Assembly: GCA_032158295.1 (NCBI GenBank)
Contig: CM063257.1
Coordinates: 434,001 to 498,000 of the forward strand
Source: Pycnopodia helianthoides
Taxonomy: Eukaryota > Echinodermata > Asteroidea > Forcipulatida > Asteriidae
Direction: 5' to 3'
Length of the DNA stretch: 64,000 nt
Shown here: positions 62,637 through 64,000 of the stretch, one piece after another
Position numbering within the stretch: the stretch's first letter is position 1
How the letters are laid out: each line of letters opens with the position of its first letter
Position numbers and translations under genes: made by a program
The notes under the pieces: generated by a model
What the model saw: only the letters and a program-made list of their open reading frames with translations
Database searches by the model: none
What the model was told of the DNA's origin: nothing

Positions 62637-62773
62637 ATGGCGGTCCATCATACGATGTGTTTCGTTTTTACCATTTTAGTCCTCTGCAATGCAGTTCTGT
62701 ATCCGTCTATTTTCAGCAGTATATTCAAGAAATGGTTTGGATCTGAACCAACCGACGATAAAGAAAGTACAAG
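62637..62773 (+). CDS. First coding exon of an unidentified gene (partial)
   Basis: ATG in good context (AAGATGG) opens 45 codons ending at a donor, ACAAG then GTAAAC, in phase 2. It starts MAVHHTMCFVFTILVLCNAV, a hydrophobic N-terminus usable as a signal anchor or signal peptide. A YPSIFSSIFKKWFG segment and a charged stretch follow. The hydrophobic segment then 'YP' vaguely recalls RIC3-type chaperones, but this is weak. The next exon is not certain. A candidate acceptor, CTTTCTTTACAG, lies at about 63959 in a locally duplicated sequence. Confidence 0.5.
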
Positions 62774-63070
62774 GTAAACATTGAATTAAAATCATTTGCA
62801 AAATGTTCTCAAATTTGTCAACTGATAAATTTGGGTATCCAATGTCGTCGTTGTGTTTATCTTCCAGTCTTCATATTCTTTTGATCTTACCCATGGCCAT
62901 GCTTTCAAATGAATTACAATTTTTACAATGACTAAGTTGAATAAAACTACAATTAATTAGGTAATCAAATACTGTTTGTTCTGTTTTGTTAATGTTTTGT
63001 TAATGATCCTACCAAACAAAATTATATAACACACGGTCCACCACAGAGCCTTTAGGGACGTGACTGAAGA

Positions 63071-63267
63071 CAGAGCTGCCAACTCTCCCTGATTCTGCAG
63101 AAGGCTCCCTGAAAATTAACCGATCTTTCCATGTTTTTATGAACAAAACTGGAAATCTCCCTGATTATGAAAACTTTTTCCCTGTTATGTTGAATGTAGT
63201 TCTAAATATCTCCCTGATTGTTGTACAAAATCTTCCTTATTGCAAGATGCAAATGTTGGCAGCTCTG
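63071..63267. mobile_element. MITE with CAGAGCTGCCAAC ends
   Basis: CAGAGCTGCCAACTCTCCCT at the left and GTTGGCAGCTCTG at the right form terminal inverted repeats. The interior has repeated CTCCCTGA words. It lies in the first intron of the partial gene. Confidence 0.85.
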
Positions 63268-64000
63268 CTGAAGAGCTACGATTATGGCAGCTAAGAATGG
63301 AAGAGCTAAGCTCTTAAATTTTAAGAAGTAGGTAACCAGCTATATTTAAGTGCATTTAGAGTTAACATTGTTTTGACTGTTTCGACCCAGCAACTTTATT
63401 AAGATTATATTGTTTCCTACTTTTTTTATTAAAAAGGCACTTGGCTGCTGAGGAGATGAGAAGTGTAAACAATACTTCAATTTTTGTTACATGTTTTGGT
63501 GAATTAACGTTAGAAAAACATGTTCATGATACACAATGTAAACTGTTTTTTACTTGCATTCAATGATTTTTTTTATGCAAACAATGGTTTATTGATTTGG
63601 ATCATAAAACAACCAAAAGGGCGACATTATTCAAATTTACATAACCAAAAAAATATGAAGCAAACATCAGCAAACTTATGGGGTCAAATCATAGAGCAAG
63701 GACACTATAGTCAGATGTCATGTTACACTGCCATGGAAATTTCCATTCCCTCCCATTTCAATGTGTGTAAACTACACTGTAGTTGCAATGAGTGTAACTC
63801 TACACCACCCTGACTGGTAAGGTTGCAAAGGACAATCCCTCTTCATTTAGCTGATGGTAATTTTTAAATGTCAACTGCATCAACATCAGTTTCATCTACT
63901 GACATGCCACCATCAGTTTCTTTCATTGTTCAGTAATAATTTCATGTCTTTCTTTACAGACATGCCACCATCAGTTTCTTCCATTATTCAGTGATAATTT
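63268..64000. other. Intronic or intergenic end of the window
   Basis: No certain exon. The last ~100 bases hold a direct duplication of a ~40-bp segment starting CATGCCACCATCAGTTTCTT (about 63902 and 63960). Confidence 0.45.

Overview
This is animal (eukaryotic) nuclear DNA: split genes with GT/AG introns, AT-rich intergenic DNA, and many short dispersed repeats (tRNA-derived SINEs and fold-back MITE-like elements). The gene content (BRD10/KIAA2026, BORA, a TMED1/5-type p24 protein and two beta-microseminoprotein-like secreted proteins), together with fold-back repeats of a kind common in echinoderm genomes, suggests a marine deuterostome, most likely an echinoderm. The phylum is an inference; no species marker was seen.

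Layout. 1-2.4 kb: tandem array of about 16 tRNA-like units, all on the minus strand. 2.6-4.5 kb: 325-bp satellite. 4.5-8.7 kb: repeats, no convincing gene. 8.8-22 kb (minus): 11 coding exons of a BRD10/KIAA2026 orthologue with a split bromodomain, a DDT-like segment, WHIM-like segments and a Gln-rich tail. Its last exon carries a cluster of frameshifts that look like consensus errors. 24.9-37.1 kb: a nearly identical inverted repeat (arms 24909-25983 and 35850-37107) brackets a head-to-head pair of beta-microseminoprotein-like genes (minus 29336-27286; plus 31316-34524). A minisatellite lies between their 5' ends. 39.9-45.4 kb: TMED1/5-like gene (minus), with a 115-bp tandem repeat downstream. 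48.7-50.5 kb: a two-coding-exon secreted protein (minus) built from about 28 copies of an octapeptide of the PPRPEGSR type, with a TATA box and an untranslated first exon. 53.0-58.6 kb: complete BORA gene (plus, 10 coding exons, 612 aa). 58.8-62.6 kb: fold-back and tandem repeats. 62.6 kb: first coding exon of an unidentified membrane or secreted protein that runs toward or past the window edge.

The genes do not form a pathway. BRD10 is a predicted chromatin reader. BORA activates PLK1 through Aurora A at mitotic entry. TMED acts in ER-Golgi cargo transport. The three small secreted proteins are candidate extracellular effectors. The least ordinary parts are the Pol III-like tRNA-derived array, the secreted octapeptide-repeat gene whose true frame is not its longest ATG-initiated ORF, the microseminoprotein pair inside the inverted repeat, and a dispersed repeat carrying a histone-type 3' stem-loop.
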